Below, in pieces: positions 46,891 through 58,739 of a stretch of DNA of 64,000 nucleotides. The stretch is from Methylophilales bacterium HTCC2181 (GTDB lineage: Bacteria > Pseudomonadota > Gammaproteobacteria > Burkholderiales > Methylophilaceae). The translations under genes and the position numbers were made by a program. Below the pieces are notes generated by a model, which was not told the origin of the DNA, made no database searches, and saw only the letters and a program-made list of their open reading frames with translations. Numbering within the stretch: the first letter of the stretch is position 1; every line of letters begins with the position of its first letter. The stretch covers positions 372,001 to 436,000 of the forward strand of contig AAUX01000001.1 of assembly GCA_000168995.1 (NCBI GenBank), read 5' to 3'.

Positions 46891-48020
46891 AGCATAAAGC
46901 GATGCTTGTTAAACGTTATGTAACCTTCAGACAATAAGTAGATCATAACTTCCACTAGACTATCATTTGCTTTGCTTGGTGTAATAAGAATTTGTTTTTG
47001 GTTAAATAATTCTTCAAAAAACATGCGATCCTTATTGGCAACAAAAATATTTTCTGCATTAATATAAAAATTCTCATTGTGAATAACGGCCCTAGTTTGA
47101 ATATTAAGACGTAAGATTTTCTCTGTATCAATTTTTTTGAAAGCATTTTTTGTTATATTCTTCTTTGTAAAAAAAGCACCTTCATGTGGCTCTGAGAGAA
47201 AACAACCAATAAAGTCATCTATGATCGTTGGATCTTTAGGAAAAGCAGTATTTTTTTTTATAAAAGAGGCGAGAGCATTTGGAATTAATGCTTTAGTATT
47301 TTCACTAAGATCAAGACCGTTAAACAAGTCATTGCTTTTCTCTTTACGGTCCATTAAATACTCAAGATATTGGTTTCTTATTTCATTATTACTTGGCGAT
47401 CTAAAACCAATGGAATAAGTTATACAGTCATCACTTAATGAAATTCCATGATGTGGTGTAAAAGGAGGGACATATAATATGTCTCCAGGCTTTGCTAAAA
47501 ATTGTTCAGTGGGTGTAAATTTAAGATTAGAATGATCAGTAGAAGTTGTTTTAAAGGCTTTTTTATCAGTAGCACCAATATTCCAGACCTTCTCTCCTTG
47601 GCCTTGAACTAAAAAAACATCGTATGAGTCTGAATGAGGGCCAACTCCACCACCCTCAGAAGAAAAACTCATCATTACATCATCATGAAGGCAGTAAGGG
47701 ACAAAATTAATGCTTTGGAATAAGTTATAAGAAAATTCATGGATGAGGTTGAATTGATGAATGAGCAATGAGCTTGATTTCCCATGTTTGACTTTATTAA
47801 AAGGACCGTACGTCGTTTGTTGTGATCCTTCTATGAATGCAATAATTTTTGATTCAATGTTTTCATTTTTGGCCAAACCAAAAACTACGTCTTTCGAGAG
47901 TCCTGCACCAGAAATATCAATAGCATCTTGTAAGAAAAGAGCTTGTTTACCCCAGTATTTTTCTAAAAAGGCACTTGGAGATATATGTTTAAGCAAATTG
48001 ATTGAAATATTTTTGGTCAT
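46887..48020 (-). CDS. roxA: Ribosomal protein uL16 arginine hydroxylase (JmjC cupin, RoxA/YcfD-like)
   Basis: The 377-residue product is a JmjC-type Fe(II)/2-oxoglutarate oxygenase like E. coli YcfD, which hydroxylates an Arg of ribosomal protein uL16. The N-terminal segment FLEKYWGKQALFLQDA is typical. The metal ligands are H and D in GPHSDSYDVF and the second His in PPFTPHHGISL. A winged-helix-like C-terminal domain follows. E. coli calls the gene roxA or ycfD. It stands alone on the minus strand, divergent from pyrD. Confidence 0.88.
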   Translation of the reverse strand: MTKNISINLLKHISPSAFLEKYWGKQALFLQDAIDISGAGLSKDVVFGLAKNENIESKIIAFIEGSQQTTYGPFNKVKHGKSSSLLIHQFNLIHEFSYNLFQSINFVPYCLHDDVMMSFSSEGGGVGPHSDSYDVFLVQGQGEKVWNIGATDKKAFKTTSTDHSNLKFTPTEQFLAKPGDILYVPPFTPHHGISLSDDCITYSIGFRSPSNNEIRNQYLEYLMDRKEKSNDLFNGLDLSENTKALIPNALASFIKKNTAFPKDPTIIDDFIGCFLSEPHEGAFFTKKNITKNAFKKIDTEKILRLNIQTRAVIHNENFYINAENIFVANKDRMFFEELFNQKQILITPSKANDSLVEVMIYLLSEGYITFNKHRFML

Positions 48021-48069
48021 TTAAGTGATATATTAACCGATTAAAAAAACATCAGTTAAAATTTAAATT

Positions 48070-49092
48070 ATGTACTTAATTATAAAAAAATTGTTATTTT
48101 TATTCGATCCAGAAAAAGCCCATCATCTAGCAATGTTCGGATTGAGAGTAGCAAATATTTTCGGTCTTCTGCGTTTATTACCCCAAGTGCCCAAATGTAA
48201 ATCCAGGATTTTATTTAATATTACATTTGAGAATCCCGTAGGTTTGGCTGCTGGATTAGATAAGAACGCTGAGTATTTAAACATTTTTTCCAAGTTAGGA
48301 TTTGGCTTTCTTGAAGTTGGAACCATTACACCGCTCCCTCAACCAGGGAATTCAAAGCCTCGATCCTTTCGACTTACCAAAGAGGAGGGAATCATCAATC
48401 GATTTGGATTTAATAATGTAGGTATAGATAAGGCGATTAACAATATCAAATCATCTAATTTCTCTGGAATTCTAGGGGTTAACATCGGTAAAAATTTTAG
48501 CACTCCTATTGAAAGTGCCGCGGAGGACTATCTTATTGGTTTCCGAAAATCTTATTTGTATGCAACTTATATTGTTATAAATATTTCTTCACCCAATACA
48601 AAAAATCTAAGGCAATTACAAGGATACGATTTTTTTGAGAAGTTAATTTCCTCCATTAAATCTGAACAAAACAAGCTTACTAAATACCATAACAAATACA
48701 CTCCTTTCTTGGTAAAGATTTCACCTGACGCTTCCGATCAAGACCTAGACAATATTTGCAATATTGCCTTAAAATTCAAAGTCGATGGCATTATTGCAAC
48801 TAATACAACTATTGAGCGAGATTCAGTAACACTTAACCCTCAACATAAAGAGTCAGGAGGCCTTTCAGGCAAGCCACTTTACGCTAAGGCACTAAAAACA
48901 CAGAAATATATCTGTAATAGATTACAAAACAAAATTCCTGTTATAGGTGTTGGGGGTATTATGAGCGGAAGAGATGGTGTTGAAAGGCTAGAAAATGGAG
49001 CTGATCTTATTCAAATATATTCTGGGTTAATATTCAAAGGCCACAATCTTATCCATGAACTATGTAAAAAAATTCAGCAAAATAAATCCTAA
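48070..49092 (+). CDS. pyrD: Dihydroorotate dehydrogenase, class 2 (quinone)
   Basis: PyrD oxidises dihydroorotate to orotate, passing electrons to quinones at the inner membrane. The 340-residue length and the N-terminal extension (LFLFDPEKAHHLAM) mark the membrane-associated class 2. FMN-binding GLAAGLDKNAEYL, the catalytic Ser region NISSPNTKNLRQLQ, ATNTTIERD and GVGGIMSGRDG are all clear. The end overlaps the GST-like gene by 38 bases. Confidence 0.97.
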   Translation: MYLIIKKLLFLFDPEKAHHLAMFGLRVANIFGLLRLLPQVPKCKSRILFNITFENPVGLAAGLDKNAEYLNIFSKLGFGFLEVGTITPLPQPGNSKPRSFRLTKEEGIINRFGFNNVGIDKAINNIKSSNFSGILGVNIGKNFSTPIESAAEDYLIGFRKSYLYATYIVINISSPNTKNLRQLQGYDFFEKLISSIKSEQNKLTKYHNKYTPFLVKISPDASDQDLDNICNIALKFKVDGIIATNTTIERDSVTLNPQHKESGGLSGKPLYAKALKTQKYICNRLQNKIPVIGVGGIMSGRDGVERLENGADLIQIYSGLIFKGHNLIHELCKKIQQNKS

Positions 49093-49705
49093 TAAACCCT
49101 TTTTATTTTCCTATCGCAGATGTCCTTATGCGATGCGAGCCAGAATGGCTTTGTTAAGTGCAAATATTAGTTTTGATGCTTATGAAATTTCACTACGTGA
49201 CAAGCCACTCGAGTTATTAAAGCTTAGCCCAAAAGGAACTGTTCCTGTTTTATTATATAAAAAGCAAATAATCGATGAAAGTCTAGAGATTATGCTATGG
49301 GCTTATACTAACTCTGAATACTCGAATCATTTAAAAATTCTTAATCAAATACAAAGAGTGGATGCAGATAGATTAATACATACCAATGACTCTCAATTCA
49401 AGAAGTCACTTGATGCCTACAAATATGAGCCAAATGACAATGTTGCAATCAAGGATAAGTTATTTAAAAATGGTTGGGGTTTTTTGGAGGCTATAGAAGA
49501 ACGTTTTGGCAACAATGCATATTTGTTTAGTAAAGAACCAACATTCGCCGATGTGGCTATTTTTCCTTTTGTAAGGCAGTTTGCTTATGTTGATTTGGAT
49601 CGATTTATGGAGATACCGTATATTAGAACTAAGGCTTGGTTTGAAAGTATGCGAAAAAATGACTTATTTTTAAATGCTATGGTAAAACCTATAGTCACTA
49701 GCTAG
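49055..49705 (+). CDS. Glutathione S-transferase-like protein with N-terminal CPYA motif
   Basis: The 216-residue product has a thioredoxin-fold N-terminal domain (FLFSYRRCPYAMRARMAL, candidate catalytic Cys C23; SPKGTVPVLL; DESLEIMLW). An all-helical C-terminal domain follows. The Cys-x-x-Ala motif and the ESLEI glutathione contact suit Omega-like or Grx2-like enzymes, which act as thiol transferases. The ATG at 49055 lies inside pyrD; no better start is visible before the first strand. Its end overlaps the convergent clpA by 4 bases. Confidence 0.85.
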   Translation: MNYVKKFSKINPNKPFLFSYRRCPYAMRARMALLSANISFDAYEISLRDKPLELLKLSPKGTVPVLLYKKQIIDESLEIMLWAYTNSEYSNHLKILNQIQRVDADRLIHTNDSQFKKSLDAYKYEPNDNVAIKDKLFKNGWGFLEAIEERFGNNAYLFSKEPTFADVAIFPFVRQFAYVDLDRFMEIPYIRTKAWFESMRKNDLFLNAMVKPIVTS

Positions 49706-51957
49706 ACGGGCACCTTTTCTTTACTGGTAAAGTTTAGAATAATTTTCTCTTCATCACTTATATCGATTTCAATTTCCCCGCCATTAGTAAGTTTTCCAAA
49801 CAATAACTCATCTGCCAGCGCTTTTCTTATTGTATCTTGGATGAGCCTTGACATCGGCCTAGCACCCATTTGCGGGTCAAAACCTTTTTGGGCGAGGAAT
49901 TCCTTAAGCTTAGGCGTAAAGGTAGCATCTACTTTTTTATCATGAAGTTGATTCTCAAGTTGAATCAGGAATTTATCTACAACCTTCAGTATCACGTCGC
50001 TATCAAGTGCGGTAAATGAAACTATCGAATCTAGCCTATTTCTGAACTCTGGGGAAAATAACTTTTTAATATCTTCTTGCTCATCCCCTGTTTGTTTTGT
50101 TTGAGTAAAGCCAAAAGAAGCTTTCGACAAAGCTTCAGCCCCTGCATTTGTTGTCATAATTAAAGTAACATTTCTAAAATCTGTTTTTCGTCCGTTACTA
50201 TCGGTCAAAAATCCATTATCCATAACTTGGAGCAATATATTAAAAACATCCGGATGGGCTTTTTCAATTTCATCAAGTAAAAGCACGGAGTGAGGATTTT
50301 TATTTACACTTTCCGTCAAAATCCCTCCCTGATCAAAGCCAACATAACCTGGAGGAGCTCCGATAAGCTTAGAAACGGAATGCCTTTCCATGTACTCACT
50401 CATATCAATTCTTACCAATTCTATACCAAGGATATAGGCTAATTGTCTTGCTACCTCAGTTTTCCCTACACCGGTTGGGCCACTAAAAAGAAAACTTCCT
50501 ATTGGCTTATTATCAGAACCAAGACCACTCCTAGCCATTTTTATGGCTGATGAAAGAGATTCGATTGCTTTGTTTTGTCCAAAAATAACAGCCTTTAGAT
50601 CGCGCTCTAATGTCTGAAGAGCATTTCTATCATCTTTGTTGACATTTTGAGCTGGAATTTTAGCCATTTTCGCAATAACATTTTCTATTTCTTTGGAGCC
50701 GATAAGCTTCTTTTGTTTGTTTTTAGGAAGAATTCTTTGCGCCGCTCCAGCTTCATCAATTACGTCTATTGCTTTATCAGGAAGCTGCTTGTCATTAATA
50801 AATTTTGCCGATAGTTCAGCTGCACTTATGAGTGCACTAGAAGAAAACTTCACGTTATGGTGTTTTTCGAAATGAGATTTCAGCCCCTTAAGAATGCTGA
50901 TGGTAGTCGAAACATTCGGTTCTTCCACATCTATCTTTTGGAAACGTCTTGCCAGCGCATGATCCTTTTCAAATACAGTTCTATATTCTTGATATGTTGT
51001 GGCACCAATACATTTAAGATTTCCATTCGCCAGTGCAGGCTTGAGAAGGTTGGATGCATCTAATGTACCTCCACTCGCAGACCCCGCACCAATAATCGTA
51101 TGAATTTCATCAATAAATAATATGGCATTATCTTGCTCTGCTAAAAGTTTTAAAACATCTTTCAACCTTTGTTCGAAGTCACCCCTATACTTTGTTCCAG
51201 CAATCAATGCACCTAAATCAAGTGAGTAAATCACCATGCCCTGTAAAATCTCGGGTGTTTCATTTTCAACTATTTTTTTGGCAAGGCCCTCTGCAATAGC
51301 AGTTTTACCCACTCCGGCCTCACCCACAAGCAATGGGTTATTTTTTCTTCTTCTGCAAAGAATTTGAATTAAGCGTTCAACTTCAGCATCTCTTCCAATA
51401 AGGGGGTCGATTTTTCCTTGAGCAACTAATTTGTTTAAATTGATTGTATAGGTTTCTAGGCCTTTATTGCTTTTAATTTCGGGTTCTGCCTCACTTGTTA
51501 TCCCTTCGTTTTCATTTGATTCTGCAACTTTAGAAATACCGTGGGCTATAAAGTTAACAATATCAAGCCGAGCTACACCCTCTTGGTGAAGAAAATAGAC
51601 CGCATGAGAATCTTTTTCACCAAAGATAGCTACTAAGACGTTAGCCCCAGTCACCTCTTTCTTTCCTGACGATTGAACATGGAGCATAGCCCTCTGAATT
51701 ACGCGCTGGAATCCTAAGGTAGGCTGAGTATCTACCTCATCACTTCCATCCACAATGGGCGTATGTTCTTCAATATGGTCGCTTAAATCGATCCTTAATT
51801 TTTCAATATTTGCACCGCATGACTTCAGGACGTCAGAAGCCGAGGGGTTGTCGAGCATGGCTAATAAAAGGTGTTCAACCGTAATGAGCTCATGACGTTT
51901 TTGCCTTGCGTCCATGAAGGCCATATGTAAACTTACTTCTAATTCTTGTGCAATCAT
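49702..51957 (-). CDS. clpA: ATP-dependent Clp protease ATPase ClpA
   Basis: ClpA unfolds substrates and feeds them to ClpP. The 751-residue product has the N-domain, two AAA+ modules with Walker A motifs GEAGVGKTA (first) and SGPTGVGKTEVA (second), and Walker B motifs LFIDEIHT and LLLDEIEKAH. The absence of the long middle coiled coil separates it from ClpB. It follows clpS by 8 bases on the same strand, the usual pairing. Confidence 0.97.
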   Translation of the reverse strand: MIAQELEVSLHMAFMDARQKRHELITVEHLLLAMLDNPSASDVLKSCGANIEKLRIDLSDHIEEHTPIVDGSDEVDTQPTLGFQRVIQRAMLHVQSSGKKEVTGANVLVAIFGEKDSHAVYFLHQEGVARLDIVNFIAHGISKVAESNENEGITSEAEPEIKSNKGLETYTINLNKLVAQGKIDPLIGRDAEVERLIQILCRRRKNNPLLVGEAGVGKTAIAEGLAKKIVENETPEILQGMVIYSLDLGALIAGTKYRGDFEQRLKDVLKLLAEQDNAILFIDEIHTIIGAGSASGGTLDASNLLKPALANGNLKCIGATTYQEYRTVFEKDHALARRFQKIDVEEPNVSTTISILKGLKSHFEKHHNVKFSSSALISAAELSAKFINDKQLPDKAIDVIDEAGAAQRILPKNKQKKLIGSKEIENVIAKMAKIPAQNVNKDDRNALQTLERDLKAVIFGQNKAIESLSSAIKMARSGLGSDNKPIGSFLFSGPTGVGKTEVARQLAYILGIELVRIDMSEYMERHSVSKLIGAPPGYVGFDQGGILTESVNKNPHSVLLLDEIEKAHPDVFNILLQVMDNGFLTDSNGRKTDFRNVTLIMTTNAGAEALSKASFGFTQTKQTGDEQEDIKKLFSPEFRNRLDSIVSFTALDSDVILKVVDKFLIQLENQLHDKKVDATFTPKLKEFLAQKGFDPQMGARPMSRLIQDTIRKALADELLFGKLTNGGEIEIDISDEEKIILNFTSKEKVPV

Positions 51958-51965
51958 AAATTAAA

Positions 51966-52277
51966 CTATATCTTTTCTATAATACATTGCAAGGGGTGTT
52001 GATGTTCTTTAGCTAAATTTAATACTTGCTTCATTTTAGTTTCTGCTATCTCTAACGGAAACATTCCACAAACACCAATACCCTCTGTGTGAATTTTTAA
52101 CATAATTCTTGTGGCCTCATCATGAGATTTTTGAAACACCTTCTGGATACTAAAAACAACAAACTCCATAGGGGTGTAATCATCATTAAGAATAATGACC
52201 TTATATAAGCTTGGAAGTTTAGGCTTAGTCCTATTCGGACTTGTTTTAACATCATCTGAATGATTAATTTCTGACAT
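51966..52277 (-). CDS. clpS: ClpA adaptor ClpS (N-degron recognition)
   Basis: ClpS delivers proteins with destabilising N-termini to ClpAP. The 103-residue product (ATG at 52277) has a variable N-terminal arm. The conserved core starts at [16 protein letters not shown], where the Asn-Asp-Asp residues bind the N-degron. [19 protein letters not shown] and the final HPLQCIIEK follow. An in-frame ATG at 52334 would extend into the upstream CNNM gene and is less likely. Confidence 0.95.
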   Translation of the reverse strand: MSEINHSDDVKTSPNRTKPKLPSLYKVIILNDDYTPMEFVVFSIQKVFQKSHDEATRIMLKIHTEGIGVCGMFPLEIAETKMKQVLNLAKEHQHPLQCIIEKI

Positions 52278-52290
52278 ATCTTTTCTACTT

Positions 52291-53553
52291 TTATTTGAAA
52301 ATCTTAACGGTTTTGACGGTCTTGTCTTGAGCACTAATTATTTCCATTGTCCTGCCATGAAGCTTAAAGCTCGTATTGGGATCCGGGATTTCTTCAAAAA
52401 ATTCAGTAATCAAGCCATTTAATGTTTTCGGACCATTGACTGGAAGGCTCATCTTCATTTTTTTATTGAGTGTACGAAGTGTGATAGATCCGTCAACAAT
52501 CCAACCATCAGTATCAAATGTAATTTTTGATAATTTTGAGGGAAGCTCTACATTAAATTCCCCTACTATTTCTTCGAGTATGTCTTCAAGGGTAACCAGA
52601 CCAATAAACTCACCATGCTCATTTACTATTAAGCCAATTTTCTCCTGGTTATCTTGGAAGTACTGTATTTGTTTGTATAGGCTTGTTCCAGACGGAATAA
52701 AGTAGGGCTGGTCAATTAATTCTATGACCTGCTCTTTAGAGATAGCACCATCCTTAGACTTGATGAGAAGCTTAAGTATTTTGTGAGCCTCTAAAACACC
52801 ATGAATAGACTCATTGTCTATTTTTTTGAAGAGGATGCTTTGATTATGGGAATTAGATAGCTTGTTTAAAATATCCTCCACTGGCTGACCAATATTAAGT
52901 GACTCAATATTGGTGTGTGGCATCATAATATCTTCAACAGTAATTTTTTCTAAGTCAATGAGGTTAAGAAAAATAGATTTATTCTTGTTTGGAATAAATT
53001 GCCCAGATTCACTGATAATGCTTTTAAGCTCATCCATGGTGATTAAATTGTTTTGTGTAAAATTAATTTTAATATTAAATATTTTTAAGATACTTAGAAC
53101 AAAGATATTTACAAACCAAACAATTGGATAAAGTATTTTAAGTAAAGGAAACAAGACGAAGCTACATAGAAGTGCTAGTTTTTCTGCATGCGCTGCCGCA
53201 ATAACTTTTGGAGATATCTCACTGAAAATAAGTATAAGAAAAGTGGTAATGATGGTGCCTGACATAATAATAGCTTCATCTTCCCCGTAGAGCTGAACGG
53301 CAATAATGGTAACTAATGTCGCTGCAGCTGCATTGCAGAAGTTGTTGCACAAAAGAATGACGCTGAGAAGTTTGTCGGTCTCATCAAGCAATTTTGAGGC
53401 TAATACTGCGCCTTTGTTACCTTTTTTTGCTAGGTGCTTCAATCTAAAACGATTGACGGACATCAAGCTCGTTTCGGATATAGAAAAAAATGCCGATATT
53501 ATCAGCAAGCTTCCTAGTAAAATTAATTGATTAACTAATGAAAAGTGCGTCAC
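52291..53553 (-). CDS. CNNM/CorC-family membrane protein with CBS domains
   Basis: The 420-residue product has a DUF21 (CNNM) transmembrane domain over about residues 1-185 ([33 protein letters not shown]). A CBS pair follows ([25 protein letters not shown]), then a C-terminal CorC/HlyC domain. Family members are linked to magnesium or cobalt efflux, but the older name hemolysin is not supported by function. The sequence fits the YfjD/YtfL-like bacterial branch. It lies between clpS and secF on the same strand. Confidence 0.9.
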   Translation of the reverse strand: MTHFSLVNQLILLGSLLIISAFFSISETSLMSVNRFRLKHLAKKGNKGAVLASKLLDETDKLLSVILLCNNFCNAAAATLVTIIAVQLYGEDEAIIMSGTIITTFLILIFSEISPKVIAAAHAEKLALLCSFVLFPLLKILYPIVWFVNIFVLSILKIFNIKINFTQNNLITMDELKSIISESGQFIPNKNKSIFLNLIDLEKITVEDIMMPHTNIESLNIGQPVEDILNKLSNSHNQSILFKKIDNESIHGVLEAHKILKLLIKSKDGAISKEQVIELIDQPYFIPSGTSLYKQIQYFQDNQEKIGLIVNEHGEFIGLVTLEDILEEIVGEFNVELPSKLSKITFDTDGWIVDGSITLRTLNKKMKMSLPVNGPKTLNGLITEFFEEIPDPNTSFKLHGRTMEIISAQDKTVKTVKIFK

Positions 53554-53562
53554 CGTAATAAA

Positions 53563-54498
53563 TTATAAAGCTTCCGAATTATTTTTGCTTTCAGGCTTTG
53601 TTATTACCAAGTTCGTTTGACTTGTTCCCAACCACATAGCAAGAGGGCAGCCAACCATAATAGATGAGTAGATCCCAAACAAAATGCCAATAGTCAAAGC
53701 TAAAGCAAAATTATTTAATATTTCTCCTCCAAATATAAGCATGGATATAACAACTGTCTGAGTAGATAGGTGCGTCATAATTGTTCTCGACATAGTGCGA
53801 GTAATAGCATTATTTATAACATCCTCAACCGAAGCCTTCCTCATCTTTCTAAAGTTTTCTCGCACCCTATCAAAAACAACTACCGATTCGTTAACGGAGT
53901 AACCTAGTACGGCTAAAACTGCTGCTAATACCGTGAGATTAAACTCCCATTGAAAGAAAGCAAAAAAGCCTAAAATAATAATGACATCATGAAGGTTGGC
54001 AACGATAGCAGCAATAGCAAAGCGCCACTCAAATCGCATCGTCAGGTACAAAACAATACCTAAGCAAACAAATAGAATAGCTAGCGCTCCATCTTCATAA
54101 AGCTCATCACCCACTTGAGCTCCAACCGACTCAACCCGCATAATCTCAACATCTCGATTACCTGCTTTAAGAGCGACAGCAACTTTTTCAGAAAGCTCAG
54201 CAATTGAGAGGTCAGGTATTATAGGGAGTCGAATTAACACGTCGTTCGCAGTCCCAAAATTTTGTACTTGGGTGTCAGTTAAATCTAAAGTGACTAAGGT
54301 CTCTCTTATATTTTCTATATTAGCAGCCTCTGGATAGCTGACCTCCATGATAGTTCCACCCGTAAAATCAACCCCCAGATTTAAACCTTTGATGCTTAAA
54401 AAAGCGATAGCAAGAACAAATATTAGGGTAGATATAACCGCCGAAATACCTCGGTATTTCATAAAAGGAATATCTTTTTTGACTCTAAAAATTTCCAT
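53563..54498 (-). CDS. secF: Protein translocase subunit SecF
   Basis: SecF works with SecD to pull proteins across the membrane using the proton gradient. The 311-residue product has six helices and the typical GLNLGVDFTGGTIMEV near residues 24-39. The VLGYSVNESVVVFDRVRENFR segment carries the proton-path Asp and DRVREN motif. Length agrees with E. coli (323). It starts 2 bases after secD. Confidence 0.97.
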   Translation of the reverse strand: MEIFRVKKDIPFMKYRGISAVISTLIFVLAIAFLSIKGLNLGVDFTGGTIMEVSYPEAANIENIRETLVTLDLTDTQVQNFGTANDVLIRLPIIPDLSIAELSEKVAVALKAGNRDVEIMRVESVGAQVGDELYEDGALAILFVCLGIVLYLTMRFEWRFAIAAIVANLHDVIIILGFFAFFQWEFNLTVLAAVLAVLGYSVNESVVVFDRVRENFRKMRKASVEDVINNAITRTMSRTIMTHLSTQTVVISMLIFGGEILNNFALALTIGILFGIYSSIMVGCPLAMWLGTSQTNLVITKPESKNNSEAL

Positions 54499-54500
54499 AG

Positions 54501-56396
54501 CTAGTTATTTTCCACCTTAAATATTTCTCCAATTGATAGGGAGTCTAATTTTCTTCTTGATCCGTAGATGTAATTTACAATAGATCTGGATACCCATATA
54601 GCACTGTACATGGAAGTGATAATGCCAAGCACATGAACTACTGCAAAGCCCTTTATTGGACCTGATCCAAACATAAATAACGCTATACCGGCGATCATAG
54701 TAGTAATATTAGAGTCAAGGATAGTCCCCCAAGCTTTTTCATAACCTATTTTAATACTAGCCTGAGGAGTATTGCCGTTCCTCAGCTCATCACGAATTCT
54801 TTCATTGATCAATACATTAGCATCGATTGCCATGCCCAATGTCAAGGCTATGGCAGCTAAACCGGGGAGTGTAAGTGTTGCTTGTATAACAGAAAGAAGG
54901 GCTACTAGAAATAATAAGTTTACGGATAATCCGATAACAGAAATCACCCCAAACAGCATGTAATACGATGCCATCATAATAGCGATGGCTAAAAAGCCCC
55001 AAATGGTTGAATTAATTCCACGGGCAATATTTTCTTTACCCATACTAGGTCCAACGGTTCTTTCTTCAACTATTTCCATTGGAGTAGCGAGAGAACCGGC
55101 ACGAAGTAATAGGGCTACATCAGTCGCCTCTTGAGCATTCCTCATTCCCGTTATCTGAACTCTACCCCCTCCTATTTCGCTTTTAATAACGGGAGCAGTA
55201 ATAACCTCGGTAATATTTTTTTCAATTAAGAGTAAAGCTATTCTCTTTCCAACGTTTTCACGTGTAACTTGTTTAAAAATATTAGCCCCAGCACTATCCA
55301 ATGTGATTGAAACGATTGATTGCCCAGTTTGCTGATCGACTCCTGGCCCAGCATTAATTATTCTTTCACCGGTAAGAATAATATCTTTTTTTACTAAAAT
55401 GGGGTTACCAAAGCGATCCTTATAAAGCTCTGTTCCTAATGGAAGATTGTCTGGATTTAAAGTCTCCAAATTTTCAGGAGAGGATTGATCCTCATCAACT
55501 ATTCGCATTTCAAGAATAGCAGTTCTCCCAATGATTTCCTTTGCCTTCGCCGTATCTTGAACTCCTGGAAGCTGAACGACAATTCGATCCTTACCTTGTT
55601 GTTGTATTATTGGCTCTGCAACTCCCAGCTCATTAACACGATTATTAAGCGTTTCAAGGTTTTGTTTGAGTGCAAAGCTGACGGTATCTTCATTTGAGAT
55701 ATCATTATTTTTAACCAACAAGATAAATTCATCAGTATTATTTATTTCAGAAAACTCATAGGCCTCGGTTGTTTTTGAAATACTCCCACCAAAAATACCT
55801 CGCCCACCACCCTGACTACGAATAATGTCTTTGGCTTTGCTTAAGGCATCAGCAGATCTAAACTTAATTTCAATGGTGTCTCCTATTTTTTTAGAAGCAA
55901 AATACTTAACCTTTTCATCGCGTAATAATTTTCTGGTGTCTTGTAAAAGTCCATCACTTTTCTTTTCTGAAACCTTAGAAAGGTCTAGTTGCATGAGGAA
56001 ATGAACTCCACCTCTAAGATCAAGACCTAAGTACATTGGGAGTGCACCAATACCAGTCAGCCAACTTGGAGAGTTAGAAATTAAATTTAGCGCCACTACA
56101 TAACTTTCACCTAAGACTTGTTGCACATAAGATTTAGCTGCCAATTGCTCATCTGGCGATGCAAACTTAATTTTAATGCTAAAAGGCTCTATGATTAACC
56201 CTGTGATGGCTAAGTTCTTTTCTTGCAAGCCACTTTCAACAGATGCAAGAATAGACGGCTCTATTTTCTCACCAGACTTAATGGGCATAATCTGTATAGC
56301 AGGTGATTCGCCGTATAAATTAGGCAGAGCATAAACTAGGCTCAGTATAACTGAGATAATGATAACGCCGTATTTCCAGCCTGAGAATTGATTCAT
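54501..56396 (-). CDS. secD: Protein translocase subunit SecD
   Basis: The 631-residue product has the first helix near residues 8-26, the periplasmic P1 domain with the LGLDLRGGVHFLMQ signature, and five C-terminal helices ending with the TLGMAIDANVLINERIRDELR segment (RND-type proton path). Length is close to E. coli SecD (615). It is the second gene of yajC-secD-secF. Confidence 0.97.
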   Translation of the reverse strand: MNQFSGWKYGVIIISVILSLVYALPNLYGESPAIQIMPIKSGEKIEPSILASVESGLQEKNLAITGLIIEPFSIKIKFASPDEQLAAKSYVQQVLGESYVVALNLISNSPSWLTGIGALPMYLGLDLRGGVHFLMQLDLSKVSEKKSDGLLQDTRKLLRDEKVKYFASKKIGDTIEIKFRSADALSKAKDIIRSQGGGRGIFGGSISKTTEAYEFSEINNTDEFILLVKNNDISNEDTVSFALKQNLETLNNRVNELGVAEPIIQQQGKDRIVVQLPGVQDTAKAKEIIGRTAILEMRIVDEDQSSPENLETLNPDNLPLGTELYKDRFGNPILVKKDIILTGERIINAGPGVDQQTGQSIVSITLDSAGANIFKQVTRENVGKRIALLLIEKNITEVITAPVIKSEIGGGRVQITGMRNAQEATDVALLLRAGSLATPMEIVEERTVGPSMGKENIARGINSTIWGFLAIAIMMASYYMLFGVISVIGLSVNLLFLVALLSVIQATLTLPGLAAIALTLGMAIDANVLINERIRDELRNGNTPQASIKIGYEKAWGTILDSNITTMIAGIALFMFGSGPIKGFAVVHVLGIITSMYSAIWVSRSIVNYIYGSRRKLDSLSIGEIFKVENN

Positions 56397-56416
56397 GAAT
56401 ATTGTTTTACTTTAAA

Positions 56417-56698
56417 TTAAATGGACTTAATAGTGCCTTTAGGGAGTAATGTCTGAATGGTTTGTTTTTGTATTTTTATCTCAACGGCCTTCGCAACCTC
56501 AATTGTTGCAAATTGATCGCTCAAACTAATAATTTTACCAATAATGCCAGAACTCATCGCGACCTCGTCACCCTTTTTCAAAGCACTGATCATGGACCGA
56601 TGGTCTTTTGCTTGCTTCATTTGTGGACGGATCAACATAAAATAAAACAGAATAAATATTATGATAAACGGTAAAAAACTCATTAAACCTTCATTCAT
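56417..56698 (-). CDS. yajC: Sec translocon accessory protein YajC
   Basis: The 93-residue product has one transmembrane helix at about 7-25 ending in the typical YFMLIRPQMKQAK. A small cytoplasmic domain follows with LKKGDEVAMSSGIIGKI. YajC associates with SecDF. It lies between tgt and secD, as in most proteobacteria. Confidence 0.95.
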   Translation of the reverse strand: MNEGLMSFLPFIIIFILFYFMLIRPQMKQAKDHRSMISALKKGDEVAMSSGIIGKIISLSDQFATIEVAKAVEIKIQKQTIQTLLPKGTIKSI

Positions 56699-56744
56699 TT
56701 TTTGACTCCTTAAAAAGAGCTAGATTTTATCATAAGAAAAGCAT

Positions 56745-57860
<1,116 letters not shown>

Positions 57861-57947
57861 TTATTGAGCAATACTTCTCATTATAGATACATTCATACTA
57901 TTTAACGATGAATATTGCGTGATTCTAGGATAGAATTTAGTTTGATT

Positions 57948-58739
57948 ATGGATAATAAAAAACAAACATTAGCGAAGGATTCTTTGGGCAAAAAAAACTT
58001 TTATTTACTCCCCAATTTATTTACAACCGGTGCCTTATTTGCTGGATTTTATTCCATAGTGCAGGCAATGAATGGAGCATATGATCATGCTGCATTAGCA
58101 ATTTTTGCCGCACTTATTATGGATGGATTGGATGGGCGAGTAGCAAGGCTGACTAATACGGAGAGCGATTTCGGCGCGGAATATGATAGTTTGTCCGATA
58201 TGGTGTCTTTTGGAGTTGCTCCAGCTTTAGTCGTCTATGTCTGGGCGCTTCAGCCATTAGGCAAGCTTGGATGGATTGCCGCATTTGTTTATTGTACCTG
58301 TGCGGCCTTTAGACTAGCAAGATTCAATGTGAAGTTGGATTTGGATAATAAAAAAGATTTTTCAGGCCTCCCTTCGCCAGCAGCTGCGACGCTGATGGCC
58401 AGCTTTATATGGTTGTCCTTCGACAACGGTGTGAGTGGAGATGAAATATTTTTAGGTTTTTTTCAAATGCAATGGTTTGCCTTTATATTAACTATTTTTG
58501 CGGCGTTATCAATGACTAGTGATTTACGGTTTTATAGTGGCAAGGATATAAACTTAAGAAAAAGCCAGCCATTTATCGCCATTCTTTTTATTGTATTAAT
58601 TTTCGGGATCATTTCCCACAATCCCGCTGAAATTATTTTTTTACTTTCATTGGGGTACGCTTTATCAGGCTATGTCAGCTACTTCAAAAGAAAGATGAAG
58701 AAAAGCAAAAGCATTTTAGATGGGAATATCTTTGACTGA
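57948..58739 (+). CDS. pssA: CDP-diacylglycerol--serine O-phosphatidyltransferase
   Basis: PssA makes phosphatidylserine, precursor of phosphatidylethanolamine. The 263-residue membrane protein has the CDP-alcohol motif D-G-L-D-G-R-V-A-R followed by G-A-E-Y-D-S-L-S-D, and about seven hydrophobic segments. It belongs to the membrane subclass II (Bacillus type), not the E. coli peripheral type. I use the ATG at 57948; an in-frame TTG at 57915 would add 11 unconserved residues. The end overlaps leuA by 20 bases, a pssA-leuA pairing seen in other betaproteobacteria. Confidence 0.93.
   Translation: MDNKKQTLAKDSLGKKNFYLLPNLFTTGALFAGFYSIVQAMNGAYDHAALAIFAALIMDGLDGRVARLTNTESDFGAEYDSLSDMVSFGVAPALVVYVWALQPLGKLGWIAAFVYCTCAAFRLARFNVKLDLDNKKDFSGLPSPAAATLMASFIWLSFDNGVSGDEIFLGFFQMQWFAFILTIFAALSMTSDLRFYSGKDINLRKSQPFIAILFIVLIFGIISHNPAEIIFLLSLGYALSGYVSYFKRKMKKSKSILDGNIFD

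Noticed and set aside
52278-52334. Longer N-terminus for clpS
   Set aside because: It would overlap the end of the CNNM/CorC gene, and the ATG at 52277 gives a normal ClpS length.
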